Shown piece by piece: positions 33,147 to 41,499 of a stretch of DNA of 64,000 nt. Made by a program: the position numbers and the translations under genes. The notes beneath the pieces were generated by a model. That model saw only the letters and a list, made by a program, of their open reading frames with translations. It was not told the origin of the DNA and searched no databases. Within the stretch, counting starts at the first letter, position 1; each line of letters begins with the position of its first letter. Source of the DNA: an uncultured Lachnospiraceae bacterium (lineage in GTDB: Bacteria; Bacillota; Clostridia; Lachnospirales; Lachnospiraceae). The stretch spans positions 1 through 64,000 of the forward strand of contig CATKXY010000014.1 in assembly GCA_949840915.1 (NCBI GenBank), read 5' to 3'.

Positions 33147-34622
33147 ATGCTGGAGTTTCAGGAGGGATTTTTTGAGCAGGAGGTTCGGGACGGTTTTTAT
33201 CTGGATAATACGATGAAAACCGTGTGGGCTGCAGAGTTGGAGGTACTTCAAAAGATAGCGGAGGTTTGTGACCGGCACGGAATCAAATGGTATGCCGCGT
33301 ATGGCACTTTGCTGGGGGCCATACGCCATGAAGGCTTTGTGCCGTGGGACGATGATATGGATATCTGGGTAAAGCGGCCTGATTATAACAAACTGATGAA
33401 GCTGTTGCCCAAGGAGCTGCCGAAGGGGTATCGTGTCAGAAGTCCTCTCACGGAGGAGGGCTACGAGCAGTTTCATACCTGTGTCAACAGCGGAAGCGGC
33501 ATCAGTATTGCCAAGGGGTGGCTGGAGCAGTTTCACGGCTGTCCGTTTACGGTAGGACTGGATATATTTCCGCTGGATTATCTGCCCCGGGACGAGAAAG
33601 ACCGGAATCTGCAGATCCAGTTGTTTGCCATGGCGGGAAGAATCGCACAATTGGCCAAAAATATCGGAAGAGGGGATTATGATTCGTCAGTTGAAGAATC
33701 GGAGAAGCCGGAGGCAATGAAAAATGCGATAGAAGAGGTTCGGCTTGGTATCTCATATCTGGAGGAGAACTGCAAGCTGAGTATCGATCATAAGCTGTTG
33801 GAGGATGAGGATTGGGAACGGCTTTCTTCTGAGCTTTGGAAGTGGGGTAATTATCTGGCTATGATGTACACGGAGGAGGAAAGCGATTATCTCGTGGAAT
33901 ATCTCGATTATCTTCAGTGCAGCCATAAAACTTATCCCAAGGAATGGTTTGCGGACGGCTACAGTGCGGTTTTTGAGAATTTCATGATACCTGTACCCGC
34001 AGGCTATGATGAGCTTCTTCGTTATATCTACGGACTGCGCGGGAATTATCTTGTACGCGTCAAGAAGACCGGGATGCACGAGTACCCTTATTATGCCAGA
34101 CAGCTGCAGCAGCTGCGCGAATATGTGGCGGATGTCCAGAGCAGGGCTCAGGGAGCGGGGCTTTTGTCCATAGATGAGATAGAGGTGGTGGAGAAGCCCA
34201 AGGAGCTGCCGCAGGAGTGGTGTCCGCTTGCCTTGAAGGCAGACGGTTCCCGCAAGAGGGCAGTGCTTTTTGCCAATGACTATGAGATTTATGCGGCATT
34301 CGGCCATGCGGCTTTGGATAAAATGGAGCAAACGCTTGAAGCATTTGAGCAGGTGAAAGATTCCGTGCTGCTGTGGTGGAGACCACAGCAGGTTATGGAG
34401 AAGGCTTTAGGGCAGATTTCGCCGGAACTGAGTGAGCGTTATGTGAAAATTCTGGAGGGTTATAAGACAGCCGGGTGGGGTATCTGTGACGAGACAGACA
34501 ATATCGATCGTGCCGTGTATGCCTGTGATATGTATTACGGCGATATGAACGCGATTCTGCAGCCTTTTCAGGATGCAGGCAAACCGATTATGCTTGCAGT
34601 GATGAAGAGAGGGGTGGAGTGA
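33147..34622 (+). CDS. LicD-family phosphotransferase with extra C-terminal domain
   Basis: A 491-residue protein. The LicD nucleotidyltransferase-fold domain is clear at about 35-115: YGTLLGAIRHEGFVPWDDDM carries the GxxLGAxR and DDD metal-binding motifs. LicD proteins move a phosphorylated group (phosphocholine, ribitol-phosphate and similar) from a CDP carrier to a glycan. Residues 350-491 form an added domain (KRAVLFANDY … DSVLLWWRPQ … AVYACDMYYGDMNAILQPF) like one often fused to LicD in Lachnospiraceae and resembling part of a GT-B or TagF-type fold. GGAGG precedes ATG 33147. It is the first gene of the 24-gene operon. Confidence 0.87.
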   Translation: MLEFQEGFFEQEVRDGFYLDNTMKTVWAAELEVLQKIAEVCDRHGIKWYAAYGTLLGAIRHEGFVPWDDDMDIWVKRPDYNKLMKLLPKELPKGYRVRSPLTEEGYEQFHTCVNSGSGISIAKGWLEQFHGCPFTVGLDIFPLDYLPRDEKDRNLQIQLFAMAGRIAQLAKNIGRGDYDSSVEESEKPEAMKNAIEEVRLGISYLEENCKLSIDHKLLEDEDWERLSSELWKWGNYLAMMYTEEESDYLVEYLDYLQCSHKTYPKEWFADGYSAVFENFMIPVPAGYDELLRYIYGLRGNYLVRVKKTGMHEYPYYARQLQQLREYVADVQSRAQGAGLLSIDEIEVVEKPKELPQEWCPLALKADGSRKRAVLFANDYEIYAAFGHAALDKMEQTLEAFEQVKDSVLLWWRPQQVMEKALGQISPELSERYVKILEGYKTAGWGICDETDNIDRAVYACDMYYGDMNAILQPFQDAGKPIMLAVMKRGVE

Positions 34623-34623
34623 A

Positions 34624-35784
34624 ATGAATAACAAGGGTGCGATCAATCAGGATAGATTTAATGAATACAGAGCATTTCTGAGCGCCACGGATTTTGTGGA
34701 GGACGAGAAACATATTTATTTTGCAAATGCGAATTATAATGCGGTAGCGGTGGCGGATAAAGACACGGGAATCGTGGTAAGACATGTTCCGTTTGCGGGA
34801 GCGGCGGCCGGTATCAAAAACATGCATCTGCAGTGCGTACAGTCGGGAAACAGGATCTGTTTTCTTCCGGCCGGCGTGTCCTGCCTGCATCTGTATGATA
34901 TGAAGAGCGGCGCACAGAGGGTCTATGAGTTTCCCGAACCGGCGGAAACGGAGGAGACTTTGCCGGCGCCTCAGGAGTCATGGGGGAGCTTTGCAGGAGA
35001 CGGTCGGGTGTATTTGCTGCCCTGCCGCGGCCGGCAGGGACTGTGGAGTCTCACGGCTGAAGACGATGAGCCTGTGCGGGAAGACTGGTGGGATATTGCA
35101 TCCGGGGACAGCGTTTTAAAGCACGGAGAAATGGACCGGGATCATTTTTACACTCTGCAGGCAGACTCTGACAAATTATATATCACGAATGTGGCGGACA
35201 GGACGGTACAAGGCTTATCACTGCCGGATGAGCATGTGCGTCATATCGCCTATGACGGGCAGAATTTCTGGTATACTTTAAACGGAGCGTCCGATATCGT
35301 CTGCTGGAATCAGGAGCAGGGGGTTGTGGAACGATATTTGGTTCCGTATGACATCTACTACATATACGGTATTGTCACATACTCGGGTATCTGTTTTGCG
35401 AAGGGACATCTGTTCCTGCTCTCGGGAGACGGAAGGTTTCTGTATGTATTAGATCGGGAGGCCGGGGAACTGAAGACGCTCTGTGAGGTCGAATGTGCGA
35501 GAGGGGCGTTTTCTGCGGAGGAAATGATGCCGTTTTTTAAACGCAAGGATCATTCACTGCTCTGTATGCTGCAGAATGCGGGAGAAATCCTCACGATCGA
35601 TCTGAAGACTCTGGAGGTAGTACAATCCAGCGAAGCCTTTGGTTTCGATGCGGCTATAGAAGATGAGGTATGGAAGTATCTGTATAAGATCCTGTTTGAC
35701 AGAAAGGCATTGGTGTTTGAGGAGGCAGGTGTCGCTGATCTGGGCCTGCTGCTGCAGTATTGTATGGAGGACGACAGAGGATGA
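34624..35784 (+). CDS. Predicted beta-propeller protein of unknown function
   Basis: A 386-residue protein without signal peptide or membrane span. Repeated short strand patterns with turns (for example HIYFANANYNAVAVADKDTG, RICFLPAGVSCLHLYDMKSG, FLYVLDREAG, EILTIDLKTLEV) about 45-50 residues apart suggest a six- or seven-bladed beta-propeller. It starts one base after the LicD-like stop and its stop overlaps the next gene (ATGA), so it is tightly coupled to both. A cytoplasmic propeller in a sugar operon could be a scaffold or a sugar-binding or metabolic enzyme; I cannot choose. The family is not recognised. Confidence 0.75.
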   Translation: MNNKGAINQDRFNEYRAFLSATDFVEDEKHIYFANANYNAVAVADKDTGIVVRHVPFAGAAAGIKNMHLQCVQSGNRICFLPAGVSCLHLYDMKSGAQRVYEFPEPAETEETLPAPQESWGSFAGDGRVYLLPCRGRQGLWSLTAEDDEPVREDWWDIASGDSVLKHGEMDRDHFYTLQADSDKLYITNVADRTVQGLSLPDEHVRHIAYDGQNFWYTLNGASDIVCWNQEQGVVERYLVPYDIYYIYGIVTYSGICFAKGHLFLLSGDGRFLYVLDREAGELKTLCEVECARGAFSAEEMMPFFKRKDHSLLCMLQNAGEILTIDLKTLEVVQSSEAFGFDAAIEDEVWKYLYKILFDRKALVFEEAGVADLGLLLQYCMEDDRG

Positions 35785-37268
35785 TCGAATATATCGTGGT
35801 GCAGGCGGGAGGCAAGGGTACAAGGCTGGAATACCTCACGCAGAATAAACCCAAGGCGCTTGTCCCTGTGGAGAATCTGCCGATGCTGTTTCATCTGTTT
35901 CACAAATATCCCGACAAAAAGTTTATTATCATTGCGGATTACAAAAAGGAGGTCCTGCGGGAGTATCTCTCCTGTTTTGCCAAGGTGAAGTATCAGGTGG
36001 TGGACGCTTTGGGAACAGGCACCTGTGCCGGCGTGGGACAGGCGCTTGCCCTGCTGCCGGAGCATGCTTCTTTTATGCTGGTCTGGTCTGATTTGATTTT
36101 GCCGGAATCGCTGCAGCTTCCTGACGAGGATGGCGATTATATCGGTATTTCCCAGACATTTCCCTGCAGGTGGAGTTACAGTGAGGGGAAATTTGCGGAG
36201 GAGCGGTCTGAGGAGCACGGCGTGGCAGGTTTTTTCCTGTTTACGGAGAAGGCAAAGCTTGCGGGGGTTCCCGAGAGCGGAGAGCTGGTACGCTGGATGC
36301 AGGAAAAAGGTCTTGTGCTGCAGGAGATCGGACTGGCAGGTACCCGTGAGTTTGGGCTGTTGGAGGAATATCGAAAGCTGGAGCAGGAAAAGTGCCGTCC
36401 CTTCAACCGGATGACGGTGGATGGTGATGTAGTCATAAAGGAGGGCATAGACGAGCAGGGACGCCGTCTGGCTGTCAGAGAGTGCGCATGGTATCGGGCC
36501 GTGGAGGATAAACAGATCGCTATTCTGCCCCGGATCTACGGGGTGGACCCTCTGCGTATGGAGCGTATTCGGGGAAAAAATATCTACGAGTGTCAGCTGG
36601 ATCATGACCATAAGAAGGAGATTCTGGAAAAGCTCGTGGGGGCGCTGCACAAGCTCCATGACGCGGCGGTGGTGGAAGCAGACTCCTTCAGTGTGAAGGA
36701 GGCCTATTTTAACAAGACCATGCAGCGGCTGCACACGATCCGGGATTTGGTGCCTCTGGCGGACAGGCGTACCGTGACGGTAAACGGAAGAGTCTGCAGA
36801 AACGTGTTTTTTTATAAACGGGAGCTGGAGAGAGCTTTGGATGCGCTGCATTGCGAGTATTTTGCACTGATCCACGGGGACTGTACTTTTTCCAATATGA
36901 TGCTGCGGGAGGACGGTACGCCGGTACTCATCGATCCCAGAGGATATTTTGGATTCAGTGAGATATATGGCGACCCGATGTATGACTGGGCGAAGCTTTA
37001 CTATTCTCTGGCAGGAAATTATGACAGGTTCAATTTAAAGGATTTCCGTTTGGAGATTGCGGAGGACGGCGTGAGACTGGAGATCGGCTCCAACGGCTGG
37101 GAAGATATGGAGGAAGCGTTTTTTTGCATGACCGGTGCCGACAGGAGGACAATCAGGCTGTTGCACGCGGTCATCTGGCTGTCTTTGACTACATATGCCT
37201 GGCAGGATTATGATTCCGTCTGCGGGGCGTTCTACAACGGATTATATTATCTGGAGGAAGTACTGTGA
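35781..37268 (+). CDS. Fused sugar/choline nucleotidyltransferase and kinase
   Basis: A 495-residue two-domain enzyme. Residues 1-215 are a GT-A nucleotidyltransferase (VVQAGGKGTRLEYLTQNKPK is the NTP-binding signature, then VWSDLIL near 105 as metal site). Residues 230-495 are an aminoglycoside/choline-kinase fold: HGDCTFSNMMLREDGTPVLI followed by DPRGYFG is the catalytic loop and metal site. Thus one polypeptide could phosphorylate a small substrate and couple it to CMP or another nucleotide. The ATG overlaps the upstream stop. Together with the LicD-like gene it recalls the LicA-LicC-LicD phosphocholine route; with the following SIS protein it could equally serve a phosphosugar. Substrate unresolved. 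Confidence 0.85.
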   Translation: MIEYIVVQAGGKGTRLEYLTQNKPKALVPVENLPMLFHLFHKYPDKKFIIIADYKKEVLREYLSCFAKVKYQVVDALGTGTCAGVGQALALLPEHASFMLVWSDLILPESLQLPDEDGDYIGISQTFPCRWSYSEGKFAEERSEEHGVAGFFLFTEKAKLAGVPESGELVRWMQEKGLVLQEIGLAGTREFGLLEEYRKLEQEKCRPFNRMTVDGDVVIKEGIDEQGRRLAVRECAWYRAVEDKQIAILPRIYGVDPLRMERIRGKNIYECQLDHDHKKEILEKLVGALHKLHDAAVVEADSFSVKEAYFNKTMQRLHTIRDLVPLADRRTVTVNGRVCRNVFFYKRELERALDALHCEYFALIHGDCTFSNMMLREDGTPVLIDPRGYFGFSEIYGDPMYDWAKLYYSLAGNYDRFNLKDFRLEIAEDGVRLEIGSNGWEDMEEAFFCMTGADRRTIRLLHAVIWLSLTTYAWQDYDSVCGAFYNGLYYLEEVL

Positions 37269-37852
37269 TAAATTATTTTGAAAAACAATTAAGAGAATTC
37301 GATCATTCCATCCACTCTCTGGACGAGGAGGTATTTGGAAGATGGGTGGACGAGGCCGTGGAGGCTCTGAGGGCAGGACATAAGATCGTAGTGACGGGGC
37401 TTGGAAAGAATGTCCCCATCTGCGACAAGTTTGTGGGTTCTATGATCTCCATGGGGCTGGACGCGTATTTCTTACATACAAACTCCGCAGTTCACGGGGA
37501 TATGGGAATTGTAAAGGATGGGGACATGGTCATCATTCTCACGAAGAGCGGAGAGACCTCGGAATCGATCTACCTCGCCGGATTGCTGAAGGAGAGAAAC
37601 GTGAATCTGTGGCTTTTGACCTTTGAGGCAGAGAGCACGCTGACAAGAGAAATACCCAACAGTATTGTTTTGGATCTGATCCACGAAGGCGATCTGTGGA
37701 ATATCATGCCTAATAATTCTTCTACGCTGAATCTGATCGTGCTGCAGGGTCTGGCGATGCAGATCGCCAAGAAGCTGGAGCTGCCGATAGAGCAGTTTAA
37801 GAGAAACCACCCGGGAGGGCATATAGGAGAGATTTTGAAGGATGAAGGTTAA
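37265..37852 (+). CDS. SIS-domain phosphosugar isomerase
   Basis: A 195-residue sugar isomerase domain protein. The SIS core is visible: GHKIVVTGLGKNVPICDKFV, then ILTKSGETSESIYLAGLL, and the end RNHPGGHIGEIL, which resembles the HPxGxLG tail of KpsF/GutQ arabinose-5-phosphate isomerases. It lacks the CBS domains of full-length KpsF. GTG 37265 overlaps the upstream stop (GTGA), implying coupling. It may supply an aldose phosphate to the kinase-nucleotidyltransferase encoded just before. GmhA-like heptose isomerisation is an alternative. Confidence 0.87.
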   Translation: MINYFEKQLREFDHSIHSLDEEVFGRWVDEAVEALRAGHKIVVTGLGKNVPICDKFVGSMISMGLDAYFLHTNSAVHGDMGIVKDGDMVIILTKSGETSESIYLAGLLKERNVNLWLLTFEAESTLTREIPNSIVLDLIHEGDLWNIMPNNSSTLNLIVLQGLAMQIAKKLELPIEQFKRNHPGGHIGEILKDEG

Positions 37853-39113
37853 AGAAGATATCAGACTGAGTGTGTGCATTCCGACCTACAATCGGGCAGA
37901 GTGTATTGAGAGAGTGCTGCAGGAGGAGATCGCTTTCTTCAGAGATCATGAGATAGACTGCTATGTCTATGATTCCAGCACGGTGCAGGATACGGAAGCG
38001 GTGGTGGAGCGGTATATCCGGGAAGGATATGGGAATCTTTTCTACCGGCATGTGGACAGCAGCATCCATTCGGCGAAAAAGGCATACTCCATCTGGCGTG
38101 AGATGGGAGAGTCGGAATATGATTTCGTCTGGCTGATCCATGATCATACCGTCTGCCTGAACGGTTCTGCTCTGGACTTTATAAAGGGAGAACTGGCGAA
38201 GGAATACGATTTTTATATTATGAATCTGCAGTGTTCCCGGAATGGTTTGACGGAGGCGGCGGATCTGGATGAATTTCTTCTTATGGGGGCATGGCCGTTA
38301 AACAGCTTTGGTGCATCCATAGTCAATACGAGAACCTTTCTCAGAGGGGTGGACTGGCAGCTGATGGAGGATAAATTTCTGTCTCCCCGAACCATCAATC
38401 ATTCACATATAGGCTTCTACTTTGAGCGTGCGGCTCAGATACCCGGTTTCAGGGCGTGCCGTCTGGAGCTGGAGAGGGAAAGCTTTATTGATTTTCTGAG
38501 AAATGAGAAGACAAGTTGGGACGGAGAGACGATCCGGATATGTACGGAATGCTGGGGCAGCGTTATCAGTATGCTCCCGGAGGTTTATCACTGCAAAGAA
38601 AAAGCGATGCTGACACAGGATAAGTGGTTTTTATCCACATACAAAATGATTTTTTACAAACGCAGCGGGCAGTATGGTTTGAAAGCATTCAGAAAATACA
38701 GGAAATGGCTGGCGCAGATCAGACCGGAGGATTATCGGAAGAATCTGCTGATTGCCTGTCTTCCGTTTGCCGTATCGAAGCGTCTGTACTGTAATAAGGT
38801 GATCGGTCAGGTTCAAAAAGCGCGCGCCCGAAAGGCATCCGTGCTTATTTTTGGAGCCGGCAGACATGCCGTAGAATGTGCCAATCTGTTGGACAATCTG
38901 AATCTGGAATATGACGGATTCCTGGTTACCAACCGGGAGGGAAACCCTGAAACCTTATTGGATCATCCGGTATCTGAGGCTGCGGCATATGTGAAGGATA
39001 AGCGCTGTTTTGTATTTATTGCGATCCTGACAAGCGGGGCACTGGAGGTGGGCAAATATCTTGACACCCTTCGGGCGGGCGGCAGTCAGGTTGAATGGGA
39101 GATATTTGAGTGA
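37842..39113 (+). CDS. GT2-like glycosyltransferase with C-terminal Rossmann module
   Basis: A 423-residue protein. The N-terminus (LSVCIPTYNRAECIERVLQE) is the nucleotide-sugar binding start of family 2 glycosyltransferases, with an acidic site at about 100-106 (FVWLIHDHTV). From about 325 a separate domain begins with VLIFGAGRHAVECANLLDNL, a Rossmann-like glycine-rich loop followed by a substrate-like segment. The same two-part build is found in the proteins at 40117 and 41496. The start overlaps the SIS gene by 11 bp. Cytoplasmic; no membrane spans. I infer sequential sugar addition to flagellin or a precursor. Confidence 0.82.
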   Translation: MKVKEDIRLSVCIPTYNRAECIERVLQEEIAFFRDHEIDCYVYDSSTVQDTEAVVERYIREGYGNLFYRHVDSSIHSAKKAYSIWREMGESEYDFVWLIHDHTVCLNGSALDFIKGELAKEYDFYIMNLQCSRNGLTEAADLDEFLLMGAWPLNSFGASIVNTRTFLRGVDWQLMEDKFLSPRTINHSHIGFYFERAAQIPGFRACRLELERESFIDFLRNEKTSWDGETIRICTECWGSVISMLPEVYHCKEKAMLTQDKWFLSTYKMIFYKRSGQYGLKAFRKYRKWLAQIRPEDYRKNLLIACLPFAVSKRLYCNKVIGQVQKARARKASVLIFGAGRHAVECANLLDNLNLEYDGFLVTNREGNPETLLDHPVSEAAAYVKDKRCFVFIAILTSGALEVGKYLDTLRAGGSQVEWEIFE

Positions 39114-39153
39114 GCGTTTGTTGATATGATTGTCCGGTGTGCTGCATTTGTGG

Positions 39154-39182
39154 TGGACATGAAACTGCGCTTACAGTATAAT
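39154..39182 (+). promoter_or_regulatory. Internal sigma-A promoter
   Basis: TGGACA (39154-39159), 17-bp spacer, TATAAT (39177-39182), 19 bp before the epimerase start, in the largest gap within the glycan operon. Confidence 0.65.
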
Positions 39183-39200
39183 TGTAGATAGGAGTGCATG

Positions 39201-40151
39201 ATGAAAAGGGTGATTGTGACAGGTGGAACCGGATTTATAGGAAGCTGGCTTATTCAGGAATTGCTGGAGAATCAGATAGAGGTTACCGCTGTTGTGAGAG
39301 ACCGCAGCAGGCTTCCGGAGCATATTCTCTGTCATCACAATTGTACCATTGTAGAAAAGCCCGTTGAAAGACTGACAGGAGAAGAGTTTGATCCGAACGG
39401 GGCCTATGAAGCGTTTTTCCATCTGGGATGGGCCGGCGTCTCGTCCGAGTACAAGAATGAGGTGGAGCTTCAGCTGAACAATATAAACATGTCACTACAT
39501 GCGCTGGATATATGCAGCAGGATCGGATGCGGAAAATTTCTTGCGGCGGGTACCGTTGCGGAATATGTCTTCTGTGAGGACATTATGGATGTAAACGCAA
39601 AACAGTCCCCTAATGATATGTATGGGGCGGCGAAAGTATCGGCGCATTATTTTCTTGAGGTCAGGGCGCGGCAATTGGGGCAGCCCTTTATCTGGCTGGT
39701 GATCCCCAGTACCTTTGGAGAGCGCAGAGACGATAATAATATCATCACTTATACAATTCGGACCTTGCTGAAGGGGGAGAAGCCCCGGTACGGTCATTTA
39801 GAGCAAATGTGGGATTTTTTGTATGTCGCGGAGGTGGTTCGCGCAATCCGCCTGATCGGTGAGCTTGGAAGAGCAGGCAGGATCTATGGAATAGGATCCG
39901 GAAAATATATGCCTTTAAGGGCTTATATCGAAAAGATAAGGGATCTGATCGATCCGGCTCTGGAATTAGGCATCGGGGAACTGCCCGCGATGTCGGAACG
40001 GACATTCAGCTCTTGTGTCAATATCAATGAACTTACTGAGGACACCGGATTTTACCCGAGGATTGGTTTTGAGGAAGGGATCATCAAAACAATAGCATAT
40101 TTAAAGGAGAAGGGGATTGGTTGTGATGACGGACGGAATGGTATTATTTGA
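39201..40151 (+). CDS. NAD-dependent sugar epimerase/dehydratase
   Basis: A 316-residue extended short-chain dehydrogenase. VTGGTGFIGSWLIQELL is the NAD-binding loop, and MYGAAKVSAHYF contains the catalytic YxxxK. Length and pattern match nucleotide-sugar 4-epimerases, dehydratases and reductases, including those finishing CDP-dideoxyhexoses. ATG 39201 is better spaced from TAGGAG than ATG 39198. It has its own promoter and begins the second transcription unit of the run. It may act as the C4 reductase on the product of the rfbF-rfbG-rfbH genes located downstream; this is inference. Confidence 0.85.
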   Translation: MKRVIVTGGTGFIGSWLIQELLENQIEVTAVVRDRSRLPEHILCHHNCTIVEKPVERLTGEEFDPNGAYEAFFHLGWAGVSSEYKNEVELQLNNINMSLHALDICSRIGCGKFLAAGTVAEYVFCEDIMDVNAKQSPNDMYGAAKVSAHYFLEVRARQLGQPFIWLVIPSTFGERRDDNNIITYTIRTLLKGEKPRYGHLEQMWDFLYVAEVVRAIRLIGELGRAGRIYGIGSGKYMPLRAYIEKIRDLIDPALELGIGELPAMSERTFSSCVNINELTEDTGFYPRIGFEEGIIKTIAYLKEKGIGCDDGRNGII

Positions 40152-41499
40152 TTCGGGAGAGTTAGAAATAGCCATAGCAACCTATAACAGGTGTGAATTT
40201 GTCGCAGAGTGGCTGGACAAATGTTATGAGCAGGCCCGCAAGCGAAATATTGCGATCAGTATCTGGGATAGCTCCACAAACGACGATACGAAAGACTATA
40301 TTCGTTCTTTTAAGCTCCAAAAGGGCGACGCATTGACGGAATACCATCGCGCGGATCCCGAGACACATCTGGGATACAAGCCGATGCTTCCCCTGTTGTA
40401 TTCAACTTCAAAATATGTGTGGGTGTCCGGGGATACCAGATATCCCGATTTTGAAATGCTGGACAGGACGGTATTTCCGGTTTTAAAGAAGGATATCGAT
40501 TATGTGGTACTTGGCTGCATCAAAAATGAAGAGAATGATGGAAGGATCTATACAGACAAGGAGCAGTTTCTGAGAGATTGCTTTGTTTCTATTACCTGTC
40601 TGGGTTTATCCATCTATAAAACGGCTTTGTTTGAACCGCTGAAATCAGATAAAGAACTGCGGGAGATATGTGATTCAAAGTACAAAGATAATTATGCGTT
40701 CGGCTGGATCGGGTATTTTCTGGAAATGTTTTATCTCAAAGAATACAAAGCCTTTTTTTCGTTTCTTCCAATTGTTAATATCAAACCGGATAAAAAGGTG
40801 CCCAGTTGGTTTTCCAGATACTATCGCTGCTGGATAGAAGATTTGTGCAATTTGCTGGATGCGTTGTCAGATAAGTATCATTGTACGGACAGAGTGATCC
40901 GGGAGACCTGGAAATATTTGGCGCACGATCTTCCGACTCTCTGCTGTGCCGCGCGTAAAAGCGGTGACTTAAACTATGATACATACAAAAAGTATAGAGA
41001 CAATGGCATGCTGGCGAGGTGTACTCCCTACGGGGACCGATTGAGAGCGTTTGCCTGTGCGTCCGATGAGGAATTAGACAGTGTTCTTGAACAGGAGCAG
41101 GCGATTGAGAAAAAAGAATTTGAAGCGTTGTGCCGGCAGAAAATCGAAGAGATCAAAACATTGTCAGAAGGTTGTCCGGGAGGCCTGTATCTCTACGGCG
41201 CCGGTAAAGGCGGGCAGATATTAGCCGAGTGTCTGGCGGAGCACGGAATCATTGTGCGGGGGATTCTGGACAAGGAGGCACAGGCCGGCCGGCTTTGCAG
41301 TAATCTGCCGGTCCTCAGACCCGGCGATGTCTCACTGGATCATTGTCTTGTGGTGATCAGCCTTCTCACATGGCAGCCGTTTATTGTGAGCAGTCTTCTG
41401 GATCAGGGAGTGGAGAGAAGTCATATCTACTATATCTATGTTGCCGATTCATACGAAAAGAACGCACCTGTACAGTCGGGCAGATCGGAGTATAGATGA
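40117..41499 (+). CDS. GT2-like glycosyltransferase with C-terminal Rossmann module
   Basis: A 460-residue protein with a GT2-like N-terminus (LEIAIATYNRCEFVAEWLDK), an acidic site near 100 (YVWVSGDTRYPD), and a C-terminal module from about 350 (GLYLYGAGKGGQILAECLAE). It is a paralogue of the neighbours at 37842 and 41496. The start is ambiguous: TTG 40117 is 7 nt from AAGGAG, GTG 40123 is 7 nt from AAGGGG, and ATG 40126 is further away. It overlaps the epimerase by 35 bp in another frame and ends in an ATGA overlap with the next gene. The sugar is unknown. Confidence 0.8.
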   Translation: MVVMTDGMVLFDSGELEIAIATYNRCEFVAEWLDKCYEQARKRNIAISIWDSSTNDDTKDYIRSFKLQKGDALTEYHRADPETHLGYKPMLPLLYSTSKYVWVSGDTRYPDFEMLDRTVFPVLKKDIDYVVLGCIKNEENDGRIYTDKEQFLRDCFVSITCLGLSIYKTALFEPLKSDKELREICDSKYKDNYAFGWIGYFLEMFYLKEYKAFFSFLPIVNIKPDKKVPSWFSRYYRCWIEDLCNLLDALSDKYHCTDRVIRETWKYLAHDLPTLCCAARKSGDLNYDTYKKYRDNGMLARCTPYGDRLRAFACASDEELDSVLEQEQAIEKKEFEALCRQKIEEIKTLSEGCPGGLYLYGAGKGGQILAECLAEHGIIVRGILDKEAQAGRLCSNLPVLRPGDVSLDHCLVVISLLTWQPFIVSSLLDQGVERSHIYYIYVADSYEKNAPVQSGRSEYR

